A stretch of 64,000 bases of DNA from Streptomyces bottropensis ATCC 25435. Lineage in GTDB: Bacteria > Actinomycetota > Actinomycetes > Streptomycetales > Streptomycetaceae. Positions 1-9,722 of the stretch are shown piece after piece (position 1 is the stretch's first letter; each line of letters opens with the position of its first letter). The translations under genes were made by a program, and so were the position numbers. Below the pieces are notes generated by a model, which ran no database searches, was not told the origin of the DNA, and saw only the letters and a program-made list of their open reading frames with translations. The DNA is taken from NCBI RefSeq assembly GCF_000383595.1, contig NZ_KB911581.1, positions 7,461,519-7,525,518 on the forward strand, read 5' to 3'.

Positions 1-941
1 GCTTCGACGCGGGGTCGCTGGACACACTGCGGGCCGGGCTCGGGGACGTCTCCGACCCGCTGGCGCGGGCGCTGTGCTGGTCGGCGCTGTGGAACCTGAC
101 GCGGGACGCGCTGCTTCCGGCGCGGGACTTCGTCGACCTCGTCCTGCGGTTCGCGGGGCGGGAGTCCGACATCGGGGTGCTGCAGATGCTGCACGCCTGG
201 GCCGGGTCGGCGCTCACGCACTACGCGGCGCCCGGGTGGCGGGCGGCCGGGGGCCGGCTGCTGGCGGAGGGCGCGCTGCGTGAGCTGCGGGCGGCGGAGG
301 CGGGCAGCCAGCATCAGCTGACGTGGGCCCGGTTCTTCGCCTCGGTGGCCTCGGGCGAGGGCGATCTGGCGTTGCTGCGGGGGCTGTTGGCCGGGGCCGA
401 GAAGATCGACGGGCTGGACGTCGACCAGGAGCTGCGGTGGGCGTTCCTGGAGCCGCTGGCGACGCACGGGGCCGCCGACGAGGCGTCGCTGGCCGCGGAG
501 CTGGCGCGGGACGACACGGCGTCCGGGAAGCGGCACCAGGTGCGGTGCCTGGCGGCGCGGCCGTCCGCGGCGGTCAAGGCGCAGGCGTGGGCCTCGGTGG
601 TGGAGTCGGACGCGATGTCCAACGCGCTGGTGGAGGCGACGATCGCGGGGTTCGCGCGGCCGTCCCAGCGGGAGCTGGTGGCGCCGTACGCCGAGAAGTA
701 CTTCGCGGTGATCGAGCGGCTGTGGGCCGAGCGGTCCATCCAGATCGGGATGGACGTGGTGCGGGGGCTGTTCCCCTCGCTGCAGGACTCCCAGGGGACG
801 CTGGACGCGACGGACGCCTGGCTCGCCGCGCACGAGAAGGCGGCGCCGGCGCTGCGGAGGCTGGTACTGGAGGCGCGGGACGATCTGGCGCGGGCGCTGC
901 GGGCGCAGGCGTGTGATGCGGCGGCGGGGACCGAGGGGTAA
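1..941 (+). CDS. Aminopeptidase N, C-terminal part (5' end outside window)
   Basis: The window opens inside this gene; the reading frame is open from base 3 and gives the last 312 residues. The visible part is the helical C-terminal (ERAP1-like) domain of M1 zinc aminopeptidases; the HExxH zinc site would lie upstream of the window. It aligns along its whole length with the C-terminal third of the complete pepN about 12 kb downstream: RALCW versus RALCW, ESDIGV in both, QL(T/A)WAR, a repeated DTxAxG(K/E)RH stretch, and an end of ALRAQACDAAA versus ALRAQAADAAA. M1 enzymes remove N-terminal residues from peptides. The N-terminal half cannot be judged from here, so the presence of an active site is assumed. 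Confidence 0.88.
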   Translation, partial: FDAGSLDTLRAGLGDVSDPLARALCWSALWNLTRDALLPARDFVDLVLRFAGRESDIGVLQMLHAWAGSALTHYAAPGWRAAGGRLLAEGALRELRAAEAGSQHQLTWARFFASVASGEGDLALLRGLLAGAEKIDGLDVDQELRWAFLEPLATHGAADEASLAAELARDDTASGKRHQVRCLAARPSAAVKAQAWASVVESDAMSNALVEATIAGFARPSQRELVAPYAEKYFAVIERLWAERSIQIGMDVVRGLFPSLQDSQGTLDATDAWLAAHEKAAPALRRLVLEARDDLARALRAQACDAAAGTEG

Positions 942-1144
942 CTGCCGTCGGGGCGGGGTGTGTTGCGCACCCGGCGGCTGCCGCAGGGCGGGGGCCGGGT
1001 GCGCGTGAGGGGCGTTCACGGGCGCGGATCCGGCCCGGTTGAGGGTTACCGAATTCGGGTAATCGGACCCGTAACCTTTTCCGATCGCGTCCGGACCAGC
1101 GGATATCGGCAGTCGAACGCACGTACTTTAGCATGGTCTTGTCC

Positions 1145-1159
1145 GGATTTGTCGACAAG
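1145..1159 (+). repeat. 15-bp intergenic word shared with 51050-51064
   Basis: The word GGATTTGTCGACAAG lies 48 bp upstream of the next gene. An exact copy occurs on the minus strand at 51050-51064, about 180 bp upstream of the LAETG surface-protein gene, in the same orientation relative to that gene. It contains the palindrome TTGTCGACAA. Function unknown; it could be a binding site or chance. Confidence 0.4.
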
Positions 1160-1207
1160 CGTGTAACAGCGGTTAATCCGCGGCTCCGGAGCGGGAACCT
1201 CCGGGTC

Positions 1208-2260
1208 ATGACCCACAACACCCCGCTCTCCCCCCGCCCCCTCCGTCGCCTCCCGGACGTCACGCGCCGGGTGCTGACGGGCGCGCAGCTGCGCGCGCAG
1301 GGTGTCACCGCCGCCGAGACGAACGAGCAGTGCCGTCCCGGTGGACCCTGGCAGCAGATCCTGCCGGGTGTGTTCCTGCTGCACCCGGGCCCGCCCACCT
1401 CCGAGGAGCGCCTGCACGCGGTGCTGTCCTACGCGGCCCGCTCCCCCTTCCGCGAGACCGCCGCCGGGGTACCCGCGCAGCCGAACGCCGACGAGCCCCG
1501 CCCGGCACCCCGCTACCCGGAGGCGGTGATCACGGGCCTGGCCGCCCTGACCCTGCACGGGTTCACCTCCGCACCGCCGCTGCCCTCCCTCGACACGATC
1601 GACGTCCTGGTGCCGCGTATGCGCCGGCTGCGGACCGTCGGCTGCGCCCGGATCGTCCGCACCCCGGCCGTGCCGACCCCGTCGTACGTCACCGGCCTGC
1701 CCGTCGCGCCCGTACCGCGCGCCCTCGCCGACGCGGTCGCCGAACTCGACGACGCGGGCGTGGTGCGCCGGCTGCTGACGGAGGCGGTGCGCGGCGGGCA
1801 CACCGAACCGATCGCCGTGGTGCGGGAGTTGACCGAGGCGCGGCTGCTGAACCGTCCGCACGTCGCCGACGCGGTGGACTCGCTGGTCGCCGAGGGCCGG
1901 GCGATCGCGGAGGACCACCTGTACCGGATGGTGCGCGAACACGCCCTGCCCGACCCCGTGTGGAACGTCGACCTCCGTCTGCCCGGCGGCCCGCACCTCG
2001 GCGGGCTCGACGCGTACTGGCCGGAGCAGGCCGTCGCGGTCGAGCTGGACACCCGCGCCCCGCGTCAGGAGGACGACGCGCTGTGGTCCGAGTACGCCCG
2101 CAAGCGCGAGATGTTGGAGCGGCTCGGCATCACCGTCGTCCACCTCACCCCCAGGAAGCTGCGTGACTCCCTGGAGCAGCAGGCGGCCGTCGTCCGCACC
2201 GCGCTGATGGCGGCGGGCGACCGTGATCCGGCCGCTTACGTCGTGGTGCTCCCCCGGTAG
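1208..2260 (+). CDS. AbiEi/DUF559-like protein with Vsr-type nuclease fold
   Basis: A 350-residue protein. The ATG at 1208 is chosen over an earlier in-frame GTG-type start at 1133 because the extra residues look like promoter DNA. The first part has the layout of AbiEi-like proteins: a QLRAQGV helix-turn-helix-like start, a PGGPWQQILPGVFLL segment, then AVITGLAALTLHG. The C-terminal 110 residues resemble the DUF559/Vsr endonuclease fold: AEDHLYRMVREHALPDP, then LDAYWPEQ, AVELD, and an arginine/lysine helix KREMLERLGI followed by VVHLT. In related proteins the D and E-x-D residues bind metal. No abortive-infection toxin gene sits next to it, so a toxin-antitoxin role is not supported. The true function in actinobacteria is unknown. 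Confidence 0.7.
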   Translation: MTHNTPLSPRPLRRLPDVTRRVLTGAQLRAQGVTAAETNEQCRPGGPWQQILPGVFLLHPGPPTSEERLHAVLSYAARSPFRETAAGVPAQPNADEPRPAPRYPEAVITGLAALTLHGFTSAPPLPSLDTIDVLVPRMRRLRTVGCARIVRTPAVPTPSYVTGLPVAPVPRALADAVAELDDAGVVRRLLTEAVRGGHTEPIAVVRELTEARLLNRPHVADAVDSLVAEGRAIAEDHLYRMVREHALPDPVWNVDLRLPGGPHLGGLDAYWPEQAVAVELDTRAPRQEDDALWSEYARKREMLERLGITVVHLTPRKLRDSLEQQAAVVRTALMAAGDRDPAAYVVVLPR

Positions 2261-2290
2261 ACCGGGTAACCCGGGGACATCAGGAGGGGA

Positions 2291-2326
2291 GAGGAAGGGC
2301 CGCCGCCCGCTCGGCGGCCCTTCCTC
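2291..2326. terminator. Hairpin between convergent genes
   Basis: A 14-bp perfect stem (GAGGAAGGGCCGCC with its complement) and a short loop lie between the convergent AbiEi-like and serine hydrolase genes, so it can serve both strands. There is no T-tract, as is usual in streptomycetes. Confidence 0.75.
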
Positions 2327-2338
2327 GTGCCGGGGCGA

Positions 2339-3493
2339 CTACTCGGCGCAGAACTCCGCCTCCACGATCGCCTCGGTGTCGCCCGTCCAGTCGCTGTTGA
2401 AGTTGAAGGCGAGGGAATGGCGGCCGTCGGAGGTGGTGACGGCTTCGGAGGTGGAGCCGTGGATGCCGCCGCCGTGGCCCCAGACGGTGATGCCGCAGCT
2501 GAGCCTGCGTTCCATGAGGCCCAGGCCGTAGCCGGCGCCGGGCATCTCGTCGACCTTGATCGTGGTCTTCATCTCGGCAAGCTGCTTAGGCGGCAGGAGC
2601 CTGCCCTTGAGCAGCGCGGTGTAGAAGCGGTTGAGGTCGCCGGAGTCGGAGATCATCTCGCCCGCCGCATAGGCCAGGGAGGGGTTCAGCTCCGTGACGT
2701 CGTACGTCGGGCCCGTCCGTGTCTCGGCCAGCTTGCCGTACGCGCGGCTGCTCGGCCCGGGGACCTTCGGATACGTGCCGGGGACAAGGGTGGAGCGCAG
2801 GCCGAGGGGCTCGATGACGCGGGCGCGGACCTCGTCGCCGTACGGGTTGCCCGTGACCTTGCCGATCACCATGCCGGCCAGGACGTAGTTGGTGTTCGAG
2901 TAGCTCCAGTCGGTGCCGGGGGCGAAGTCCGGCTTGTGCTTCATGGCGACCGCCACCAGTTGTTCCGGGGGAGCCGTGTCGTAGCGGTGCCGGAGGAAGC
3001 CGTCCTTCAGGAAGTACGTGCGGCCGAACTCCTCGTCGGACGTGTAGTCGGAGATTCCGCTGGTGTGGTTGAGAAGTTGACGGAGGGTCACCGCGCGGCC
3101 GTCGTGGCCGTTGCCGCGCACCAGGCCCGGCAGCCACTTGTCGACCTTGTCGTCCAGCGACAGCCTGCCCTCGGCCTCCAGCTGGAGCATGACCGTCGAC
3201 ACGAAGGTCTTCGTGATACTGCCGACGCGGTAGCGGTCATGGGCGGAGCGCGGCCTGTCCGTCCTGATGTCGCCGACGCCGGAGGTGGCCTTCCAGACGC
3301 CGCGCCCGTCCTTGGCCTGGAGGGCCACGCCGGGAACGCCGTCCTTCACCGCCGCGTCCATGGCCTCCCTGGTCGCGGTGTGGTCGGTTCTCGCCGGCGC
3401 CGCCACGGCGGACGCGGCCGACGCCACCGCCGCAGCCACCGCGGTCGCCGCCACCAGAACCGTACGTGCCCTACGTGCCGTGCGAGCCCGCAT
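2339..3493 (-). CDS. Secreted serine hydrolase, class C beta-lactamase / D,D-carboxypeptidase family
   Basis: A 384-residue protein with a Sec-type signal peptide: arginine-rich start, then an alanine/valine hydrophobic stretch ending near ASAVAAPA. The serine penicillin-binding fold is shown by SITK (the SxxK motif with the nucleophilic serine, around residue 94), YSN (YxN, around residue 190, in YSNTNYVLAG), and HGGG near the C-terminus in place of KTG. HGG in the third motif is typical of the esterase and D-aminopeptidase-like branch rather than true class C resistance enzymes. The likely role is hydrolysis of cell-wall peptides or esters outside the cell. It stands alone as a transcription unit, with the metallophosphoesterase gene upstream on the same strand. 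Confidence 0.88.
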   Translation of the reverse strand: MRARTARRARTVLVAATAVAAAVASAASAVAAPARTDHTATREAMDAAVKDGVPGVALQAKDGRGVWKATSGVGDIRTDRPRSAHDRYRVGSITKTFVSTVMLQLEAEGRLSLDDKVDKWLPGLVRGNGHDGRAVTLRQLLNHTSGISDYTSDEEFGRTYFLKDGFLRHRYDTAPPEQLVAVAMKHKPDFAPGTDWSYSNTNYVLAGMVIGKVTGNPYGDEVRARVIEPLGLRSTLVPGTYPKVPGPSSRAYGKLAETRTGPTYDVTELNPSLAYAAGEMISDSGDLNRFYTALLKGRLLPPKQLAEMKTTIKVDEMPGAGYGLGLMERRLSCGITVWGHGGGIHGSTSEAVTTSDGRHSLAFNFNSDWTGDTEAIVEAEFCAE

Positions 3494-3604
3494 GTGGTCT
3501 CCCTTCGCACCGGCATCCTCGGCGGTTCCGAGAAGGTCCGGTCGCGAGGGGGGACACGGGGACGGGCGGGGAGGTTGAGCAGATGTGCGCCGGTTGAGCT
3601 GTTT

Positions 3605-5374
3605 TCAGCCCTTCCGCAGCACCAGCTCCGTGTTGCGGTCGCCGGGGGTGCCGGTGAGGGTGTCGCGGCGGCCGGGGGCGTTGTAGGACAGCTCGCGGTA
3701 GAGGGCGGCGAGGCCGGTCTGCGAGAGGTCCGTGAAATCGGTGGCGTGCGGGGCGGCCGACTCGATCAGGGTGGTGAAGAGGGAGATCGTGCCGTCCTTG
3801 TTGTCCACCAGCTCGATGACGCGGGCGAGTTGGGGGAAGTCGATGTGGGAGGCCGTGGAGATCTCCCAGAAGGACCCGTTCACGGACTTGTGCGGCGTGA
3901 TGCGGTTGCGGTGGCTGTGACCGTTCACCCAGGCCAGGACGTTACGGTGACGGCCGAGCAGGGACAACACCTCGTCACCGCCGTGGCGGGCCTCCTTGGG
4001 GCGGGCCGGGTCCTTGCGGAGGTTGCGCATCGACGCGCTGGTGTGGTGGCTGAACACGACGGCGTACGAACCGTTCTTGGCGGCCTCCTTCAGCGTGCGG
4101 TCCAGCCACGTGAGCTGGGCCGTGCCGAGGGAGCCCTCGTAGTGGCCGCCGGGGTCGGTGGAGTCCAGGCTGATGCCGATGACGTCGTCGCCGATGCGGA
4201 AGGCGTAGTACTGGGTGCGGGCGTCGAGGTTGGCCTGCGAGTAGCCGTGGCCGACCGGGCCGGGGCCCGTGTGGGCCGGGTCCAGGTGGGCCTTCAGATA
4301 GTCCTGCGGGGTGAAGGGAGCGCGGCCCTCGTCCGGGGTGACCGAACGCATCTTCTTCGCCTGGGCCTTCATGATGGCCTTCCACTCGGCGCCCTTGGGG
4401 TCGCCGCCGCTCTTGACGTTGTCCCAGATGGCCTTGCCGACCTTCTCGTCCAGCGTCATCAGCTTCTTGCCGCCGACCGCGAAGTCGGCGAAGAAGGAGT
4501 CGCCGGGGGCGTAGCAACCGCCGGGGAGGGAGTCGTGGTTGCCGACCGTGGAGTACCAGGGGACGTTCAGGCCGGGGCTGTTGACCTCGCGGATCGCTGC
4601 GGCGAGGAAGCCGTTCAGACGCGGGAAGCCGAGCTGCTTGTCGGCGTCGCGCAGGGCCGCGTCCGGCTGCCAGTAGAGCTTGAGACCGCTGTCCTGGACG
4701 CCCTCGTAGCGGCGCGGGTCACCGGAGTTGGGGGTGACACGGCCGCCGCTCATCACCTTCAGGAACCAGTCCAGCTCCGTCTGGGAGTTGTTGTCGGTGT
4801 TGTCGCCGGTCGTCATGACGAAGTGCAGGGGGGAGCCGGTGACCGGGGCTCCGCGCAGCGCGTTCACCCGCTCGACGAGCGAGACCGCGCCGGCCACGGA
4901 CAGCGCCTCCTGCGGGCGCCAGGCGCTGGCGGTCTGGGCGCGCAGGTACTCGTAGCGCAGCGGGTGCTGGACGTCCACCACGTGCAGGTCGGTGAACTGC
5001 ACGAAGGACGCCAGCGCCGTACGGCGCTTCTCGCGGCCGGACCTGGGGGTGGCCAGGTCGCCGCGGACGACCCGCGCCCAGGCGGGGCCGGAGCCGAGAC
5101 GACGGTAGCCGGAGGAGTTCCGCGGCGCGGCGACCGAGGCGAGGGTCGTCCCCCGCGTGTACGGCGCGAGGGGTGCGGCCGGAGCCTGTCTGTTGGAGAG
5201 GTTCGCCAGGGGGATCTCGGTGGCCTCGGCGGCGGTGGAGGCGGCGTGGGCGGCGGTCTCCGGCCGCAGGGCGAAACCGGCCCCCGCGGCGAGGCCGACC
5301 GCGCCGGTGGCGGCGAGGAAGGCCCGGCGGTCAGGGTTGGTGGCGGCGGCAGCGACTGAGCGTATGCGCGACAT
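3605..5374 (-). CDS. Tat-exported metallophosphoesterase, TIGR03767-type
   Basis: A 589-residue protein starting with a twin-arginine signal: DRRAFLAATG followed by an alanine/glycine hydrophobic stretch. The calcineurin-like metallophosphoesterase signature runs in order: FTDLHVVD (metal site 1), TTGDNTDN (site 2), VGNHDS (GNHD motif), SHHTSAS, and NGHSHRN (GHxH motif). The length and the TDLHV...TTGDNTDNNSQTELDW layout fit the actinobacterial family TIGR03767. Tat export suggests that the dinuclear metal centre is loaded in the cytoplasm before secretion. The natural phosphoester substrate is unknown. It is probably a single-gene unit. Confidence 0.88.
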   Translation of the reverse strand: MSRIRSVAAAATNPDRRAFLAATGAVGLAAGAGFALRPETAAHAASTAAEATEIPLANLSNRQAPAAPLAPYTRGTTLASVAAPRNSSGYRRLGSGPAWARVVRGDLATPRSGREKRRTALASFVQFTDLHVVDVQHPLRYEYLRAQTASAWRPQEALSVAGAVSLVERVNALRGAPVTGSPLHFVMTTGDNTDNNSQTELDWFLKVMSGGRVTPNSGDPRRYEGVQDSGLKLYWQPDAALRDADKQLGFPRLNGFLAAAIREVNSPGLNVPWYSTVGNHDSLPGGCYAPGDSFFADFAVGGKKLMTLDEKVGKAIWDNVKSGGDPKGAEWKAIMKAQAKKMRSVTPDEGRAPFTPQDYLKAHLDPAHTGPGPVGHGYSQANLDARTQYYAFRIGDDVIGISLDSTDPGGHYEGSLGTAQLTWLDRTLKEAAKNGSYAVVFSHHTSASMRNLRKDPARPKEARHGGDEVLSLLGRHRNVLAWVNGHSHRNRITPHKSVNGSFWEISTASHIDFPQLARVIELVDNKDGTISLFTTLIESAAPHATDFTDLSQTGLAALYRELSYNAPGRRDTLTGTPGDRNTELVLRKG

Positions 5375-5652
5375 GGCGCGGTCTCCCCGAGTGCGAACGC
5401 GTCGGAAGTGGTCGCGGGGCCGCTCCGCGGTGGGGCCGCAGTGGGGTTCCCGCTCTTCCTCGAATGCTTGGCAGCGGGGGTGGCCTGGACGTTAACGACG
5501 TCGCAACGGACAGCGCCGATCACCGTACGTGGATCTACGGCGACGGTGCGCGTCACCGGGGGTTCCCGAATGTGAGCGGGAGTGAGGGAAAGCGGTCACT
5601 CCTTGTTCATCTGCGGGGGTAGGGCACCTGTTTCGCCGTGGGCCCGGAGACG

Positions 5653-6105
5653 TCACCGGCGCGGCAGCCGACCGTGCCCGGGGCGCTCCCTCCACAGGCG
5701 CAGGCCCACGTCCACCAGGTCCACCCGGTCCAGGTCCGGAATCTCGGTCAGGGGGTGCCAGGCGGCCATGTCCGTGGAGCCGTTCGTCTCGTGGCGGAGG
5801 TCGCCGCCGGTGACGCGGGCCTCGTAGACGATGCCGAGGGCCTGGAAGTCGACGCGGGTGCCCAGGCGGCGGGGGTCCTCGCGCCTGATGGTGTCGATGC
5901 CGAGGAGGGCGGTGGGTTCGACCGCGTGGCCGGTCTCCTCGGCCACCTCGCGGACGACCGTGTCGTAGGGGTCCTCACCGTGCTCCATACCGCCGCCCGG
6001 CAGGGTCCACCTCCGCACGCCCTCCCGGGAGACCCAGCGGGCCAGCAGCAACTGCCCGTCGCGGACACACACGGCGTAGGCCGCCACCCTCAACTGCTCA
6101 CGCAT
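5653..6105 (-). CDS. Nudix hydrolase
   Basis: A 150-residue protein with a complete Nudix box starting at GGGMEHGED and continuing through REVAEETGH, which fits G-x5-E-x7-REUxEExGU. The strand before the box (VRRWTLPGGG) and the size are normal for single-domain Nudix enzymes that hydrolyse nucleoside diphosphate-linked compounds. The substrate cannot be told from sequence. No strong ribosome-binding site precedes the ATG, so it may be a leaderless or weakly translated message. It is divergent from the subtilase gene. Confidence 0.88.
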   Translation of the reverse strand: MREQLRVAAYAVCVRDGQLLLARWVSREGVRRWTLPGGGMEHGEDPYDTVVREVAEETGHAVEPTALLGIDTIRREDPRRLGTRVDFQALGIVYEARVTGGDLRHETNGSTDMAAWHPLTEIPDLDRVDLVDVGLRLWRERPGHGRLPRR

Positions 6106-6335
6106 GCACGCACGTTACCCACAATGTCCGCTCATGCGCGGCCATTGCACCCATGACGGGTTGAGGGTTAACCCCATGAAATGGATCCGTTGCGGTCAGC
6201 TCTCCCCAAACATCTATCACTTTGGTAAGACTGGGCGCTCAGCCGGGACCACATAACGGACCGGACCGATCCGAACCTGCCGCTCGGATCACCCATGCCC
6301 GTGCTCACTGAGTTCCTTACCTACAAGGGATGTCG

Positions 6336-9300
6336 ATGACCCTCACCCCCCAGCCCGGCCCCCGGTCGGGTTCAAGACGCGTGGCCCGCACAGCCGTGGC
6401 CGCGGGTCTGGTCGCCGCGCTCTCCGCGGCCGGGCCGATACCCATGGCCTTCTCGGCGGACAACCCGTCCACCACCGTCCCGTCCGACGGCGGTGTCAAG
6501 TCCGCGCACGACAAGCTCGGCTCGAACGACGCCGATCTCCTCGCCGAGGCCAAGGCCGACGGCGACAAGAACGTCACGATGATGATCGCGACCGCCCCCG
6601 GCAAGACCGAGCAGGTCGCCGAGCAGCTGGACGCGGTCAAGGGCGGCTCCGTGGGCCGCACCTACGACAAGCTCGGCTACGTCCGCGCCACGGTCCCGAC
6701 CAAGCGCGCCGACTCGGCCATCTCGGCCGCCGCGAAGCTCTCCTCCGTGCAGGGCATCGACCTGCGCCACGAGATCGTCCTCGACGACCCCTCGCCGGCC
6801 GCGGACACCGCGAAGGGCGCGAAGACGCAGGGCACGGTCGCCGAGACCTACCCCGGCCCGGACAAGAACACCCCCGCCAAGAACCCGTACAACCCGTCCT
6901 TCGAGACGGGCGCCGTGGACTTCGTGCGGAAGAACCCGACGGCCGACGGCCGGGACATCACCATCGGCGTCCTGGACTCCGGCGTCGACCTCGGGCACCC
7001 GGCGCTGCAGAAGACGACCACCGGCGAGCGCAAGATCGTCGACTGGGTGACGTCCACCGACCCGATCGTCGACAACGACCTCAGCTGGCGTCCGATGACG
7101 AACTCGGTCTCCGGACCGACGTTCACCTTCGGCGGCCGCACCTGGACCGCTCCCGCGGGCACCTACTCCGTCAACACCTTCCGCGAGTCCGCCACTGCGG
7201 GCGGCGACGCGGCGGGCGACGTGAACCGCGACGGCGACACCACCGACGCGTGGGGCGTGCTCTACGACGCGGCGGCCGGCACGGTCACCGTCGACGTCAA
7301 CCAGAACTTCGACTTCCGCGACGACAAGCCGATGAAGCCGTACAAGGACGGCTACCAGATCGGCTACTTCGGCACGGACGACCCGGCGACCGACGTCGCC
7401 GAGCGTCAGCCGTTCGTCGTGGAGTACCGCAAGGACGTCCCGATGGACCCCTTCGGGGGCGACTGGGTCGGCAAGAAGGCCGACTTCGTCAACATCGGCC
7501 TCATCTCCAGCGAGCACGGCACCCACGTCGCCGGCATCACCGCCGCGAACGGGCTGTTCGGCGGCAAGATGAACGGCGCCGCCCCCGGCGCGAAGATCGT
7601 CTCGTCCCGCGCCTGCGAGTTCGGCCCCGGCTGCACCAACGTGGCGCTCACCGAGGGCATGATCGACCTCGTCGTCAACCGCGGCGTCGACATCGTCAAC
7701 ATGTCCATCGGCGGCCTCCCGGCGCTGAACGACGGCAACAACGCGCGCGCCGAGCTGTACACGCGCCTCATCGACACCTACGGCGTCCAGCTGGTCATCT
7801 CGGCCGGCAACTCGGGCCCCGGCGCCAACACCATCGGCGACCCCGGTCTGGCCGACAAGGTGATCTCGGTCGGCGCGTCCATCTCCAAGGAGACCTGGGC
7901 CTCGAACTACGGCTCCGAGGTCGCCAAGGGCTACCAGCTGTTCAACTTCTCCTCGCGCGGCCCGCGTGAGGACGGCGGCTTCACCCCGACCCTGGTGGCC
8001 CCCGGCGCCGCGGTCAACACCGCCCAGACCTGGCTGCCCGGCGTCATCGCCCCCGAGGCCGGGTACACCCTGCCGGCCGGCTACCAGATGCTGAACGGCA
8101 CCTCGATGGCCTCCCCGCAGGCGGCCGGTGCCTCCGCGCTGCTGCTCAGCGCCGCGAAGCAGAAGGGCATCGCCCTGCCGCCCGCGAAGCTGCGCACCGC
8201 GCTGACCTCGACCGCGGACCACATCCGCCGCGTGCAGGCGTACGCCGAGGGCGCGGGCCTGATGGACATCGAGGCCGCCTGGAAGTCGATCAAGGCGGGC
8301 GCCTCGGCGCACGAGTACACCGTCAAGGCCCCCGTCGACACGGCGATCGACTTCGCGCTGAAGACCCCGGGCTTCGGCACCGGCGTCTACGACCGCGAGG
8401 GCGGCCTGAAGGCCGGGCAGACGAAGACGTACGACGTCACCGTCACCCGCACCACCGGCGCCGACAAGGCGATCGCGCACGACCTGCGCCTCAAGAACGA
8501 CGAGAACGACGCGTTCTCGATCGTCGGCGGCGACACGGTCTCCCTGCCGCTGAACAAGCCGGTCACCGTGAAGATCGCCGCCAAGCCCGAAGAGGCCGGC
8601 ATCAGCAGCGTGATCCTGGAGGTCGACGACCCGAAGACCGTGGGCGTCGACAAGCAGATCCTCAGCACGGTGGTCGTCTCCAAGCCGCTGAAGTACACCC
8701 ACGCGGTGTCCGGCACGGTCCAGCGCAACGCCTTCAAGTCGTACTTCGTCACCGTCCCCGAGGGCGCCAAGTCCCTTGAGGTCGCGATCGGCGGTCTGAA
8801 GGACAAGAGCCAGACCCGCTTCATCGCCAACCACCCGTACGGTGTCGCGGTCGAGAGCACCAGCTCCCTGACCTGCTACAACAACTACCTCGACGGCAAC
8901 GGCTGCAAGCCGGACGTGCGCTCGTACGCCAACCCGCAGCCCGGTGTCTGGGAGTTCGAGGTCGAGTCGCGCCGGACGTCTCCGCTGCTCGACAACCCCT
9001 TCAAGCTCGACTTCGCGGTGTACGGGGCGAACTTCGACCCCGAGGTCGTCACCGTGCCCGAGGCCAAGGTCGGCACCCCGACCGCCGCCTCCTGGAAGGT
9101 GATCAACAAGCTCGCCCCCATCGAGGGCAAGCTGACGGGCGGCCCGCTCGGCTCGGCCAAGTCCGACCGGCCGACCATCGCCACCGGTGCCACCCAGACC
9201 TCCACGGTCACGGTGCCCGCGGGCGCCGAGTCCCTGGACGTCTCCATCGGCAACACGGCCGACACGGGCGCCGACCTCGACCTGTACGTCTACGACGCCG

Positions 9301-9650
9301 CGGGCACCCAGGTCGGCAGCTCCGCGGACGGCGACTCCGAGGAGTCCGTCTCCCTGCCGTCGCCGGCCGCCGGTACCTACACCATCGAGGTCGTCGGCTA
9401 CGCGGTCCCGTCCGGGTCCACCGCGTACGACTACCGCGACGTGTTCTTCTCCTCCGCCCTCGGCGAGGTGAAGGTCGCGGGTGCCACCGTCAAGCTCGGC
9501 ACGGGTGAGTCGACCACCGTCTCCGGTGACGTCGTCGCGGCCGCGCAGGCCCCGGCCGGCCGGGAGTTCTTCGGCCAGGTCCAGCTGGTCAACGCGCGCG
9601 GCACCGCCGCGGGCACCGGCAGCGTGCGGATCGAGAAGGTCACGCCGTAG
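6336..9650 (+). CDS. Large secreted subtilisin-like serine protease (S8)
   Basis: About 1104 residues. Two ATGs lie six bases apart; the second (6336) is preferred because AAGGGA then sits at proper distance. A signal peptide runs through VAAGLVAALSAAGPIPMAFS. A pro-region follows, then the catalytic triad: Asp in GVLDSGVDLGHP (about residue 213), His in HGTHVAG (about 394) and Ser in GTSMASPQAAG (about 590). The C-terminal half contains beta-sandwich domains, including a PPC-like segment (ADTGADLDLYVYD). A long insertion separates the Asp and His motifs, typical of high-molecular-weight streptomycete subtilases (S8, kumamolysin-like architecture excluded by the HGTHVAG motif). Expected role: extracellular protein degradation. 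A strong hairpin follows the gene. Confidence 0.93.
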   Translation: MTLTPQPGPRSGSRRVARTAVAAGLVAALSAAGPIPMAFSADNPSTTVPSDGGVKSAHDKLGSNDADLLAEAKADGDKNVTMMIATAPGKTEQVAEQLDAVKGGSVGRTYDKLGYVRATVPTKRADSAISAAAKLSSVQGIDLRHEIVLDDPSPAADTAKGAKTQGTVAETYPGPDKNTPAKNPYNPSFETGAVDFVRKNPTADGRDITIGVLDSGVDLGHPALQKTTTGERKIVDWVTSTDPIVDNDLSWRPMTNSVSGPTFTFGGRTWTAPAGTYSVNTFRESATAGGDAAGDVNRDGDTTDAWGVLYDAAAGTVTVDVNQNFDFRDDKPMKPYKDGYQIGYFGTDDPATDVAERQPFVVEYRKDVPMDPFGGDWVGKKADFVNIGLISSEHGTHVAGITAANGLFGGKMNGAAPGAKIVSSRACEFGPGCTNVALTEGMIDLVVNRGVDIVNMSIGGLPALNDGNNARAELYTRLIDTYGVQLVISAGNSGPGANTIGDPGLADKVISVGASISKETWASNYGSEVAKGYQLFNFSSRGPREDGGFTPTLVAPGAAVNTAQTWLPGVIAPEAGYTLPAGYQMLNGTSMASPQAAGASALLLSAAKQKGIALPPAKLRTALTSTADHIRRVQAYAEGAGLMDIEAAWKSIKAGASAHEYTVKAPVDTAIDFALKTPGFGTGVYDREGGLKAGQTKTYDVTVTRTTGADKAIAHDLRLKNDENDAFSIVGGDTVSLPLNKPVTVKIAAKPEEAGISSVILEVDDPKTVGVDKQILSTVVVSKPLKYTHAVSGTVQRNAFKSYFVTVPEGAKSLEVAIGGLKDKSQTRFIANHPYGVAVESTSSLTCYNNYLDGNGCKPDVRSYANPQPGVWEFEVESRRTSPLLDNPFKLDFAVYGANFDPEVVTVPEAKVGTPTAASWKVINKLAPIEGKLTGGPLGSAKSDRPTIATGATQTSTVTVPAGAESLDVSIGNTADTGADLDLYVYDAAGTQVGSSADGDSEESVSLPSPAAGTYTIEVVGYAVPSGSTAYDYRDVFFSSALGEVKVAGATVKLGTGESTTVSGDVVAAAQAPAGREFFGQVQLVNARGTAAGTGSVRIEKVTP

Positions 9651-9672
9651 TGCGCCGGTAGTGCGTGAGTGA

Positions 9673-9710
9673 CGAAGGGGCGGGTGTCCACCAGGACACC
9701 CGCCCCTTCG
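9673..9710. terminator. Strong hairpin between convergent genes
   Basis: A 17-bp perfect inverted repeat (CGAAGGGGCGGGTGTCC with its complement) and a four-base loop separate the subtilase gene from the convergent anti-sigma-like gene. Confidence 0.85.
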
Positions 9711-9722
9711 GCGTTCAGCGGG

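Noticed and set aside
1208..2260. AbiE-type toxin-antitoxin pair
   Set aside because: Only an antitoxin-like/nuclease-fold protein is present; no nucleotidyltransferase toxin is adjacent.
6372..8834. 820-residue minus-strand frame opposite the subtilase
   Set aside because: Antisense shadow of a gene with complete S8 catalytic motifs; composition is typical of a reversed frame.
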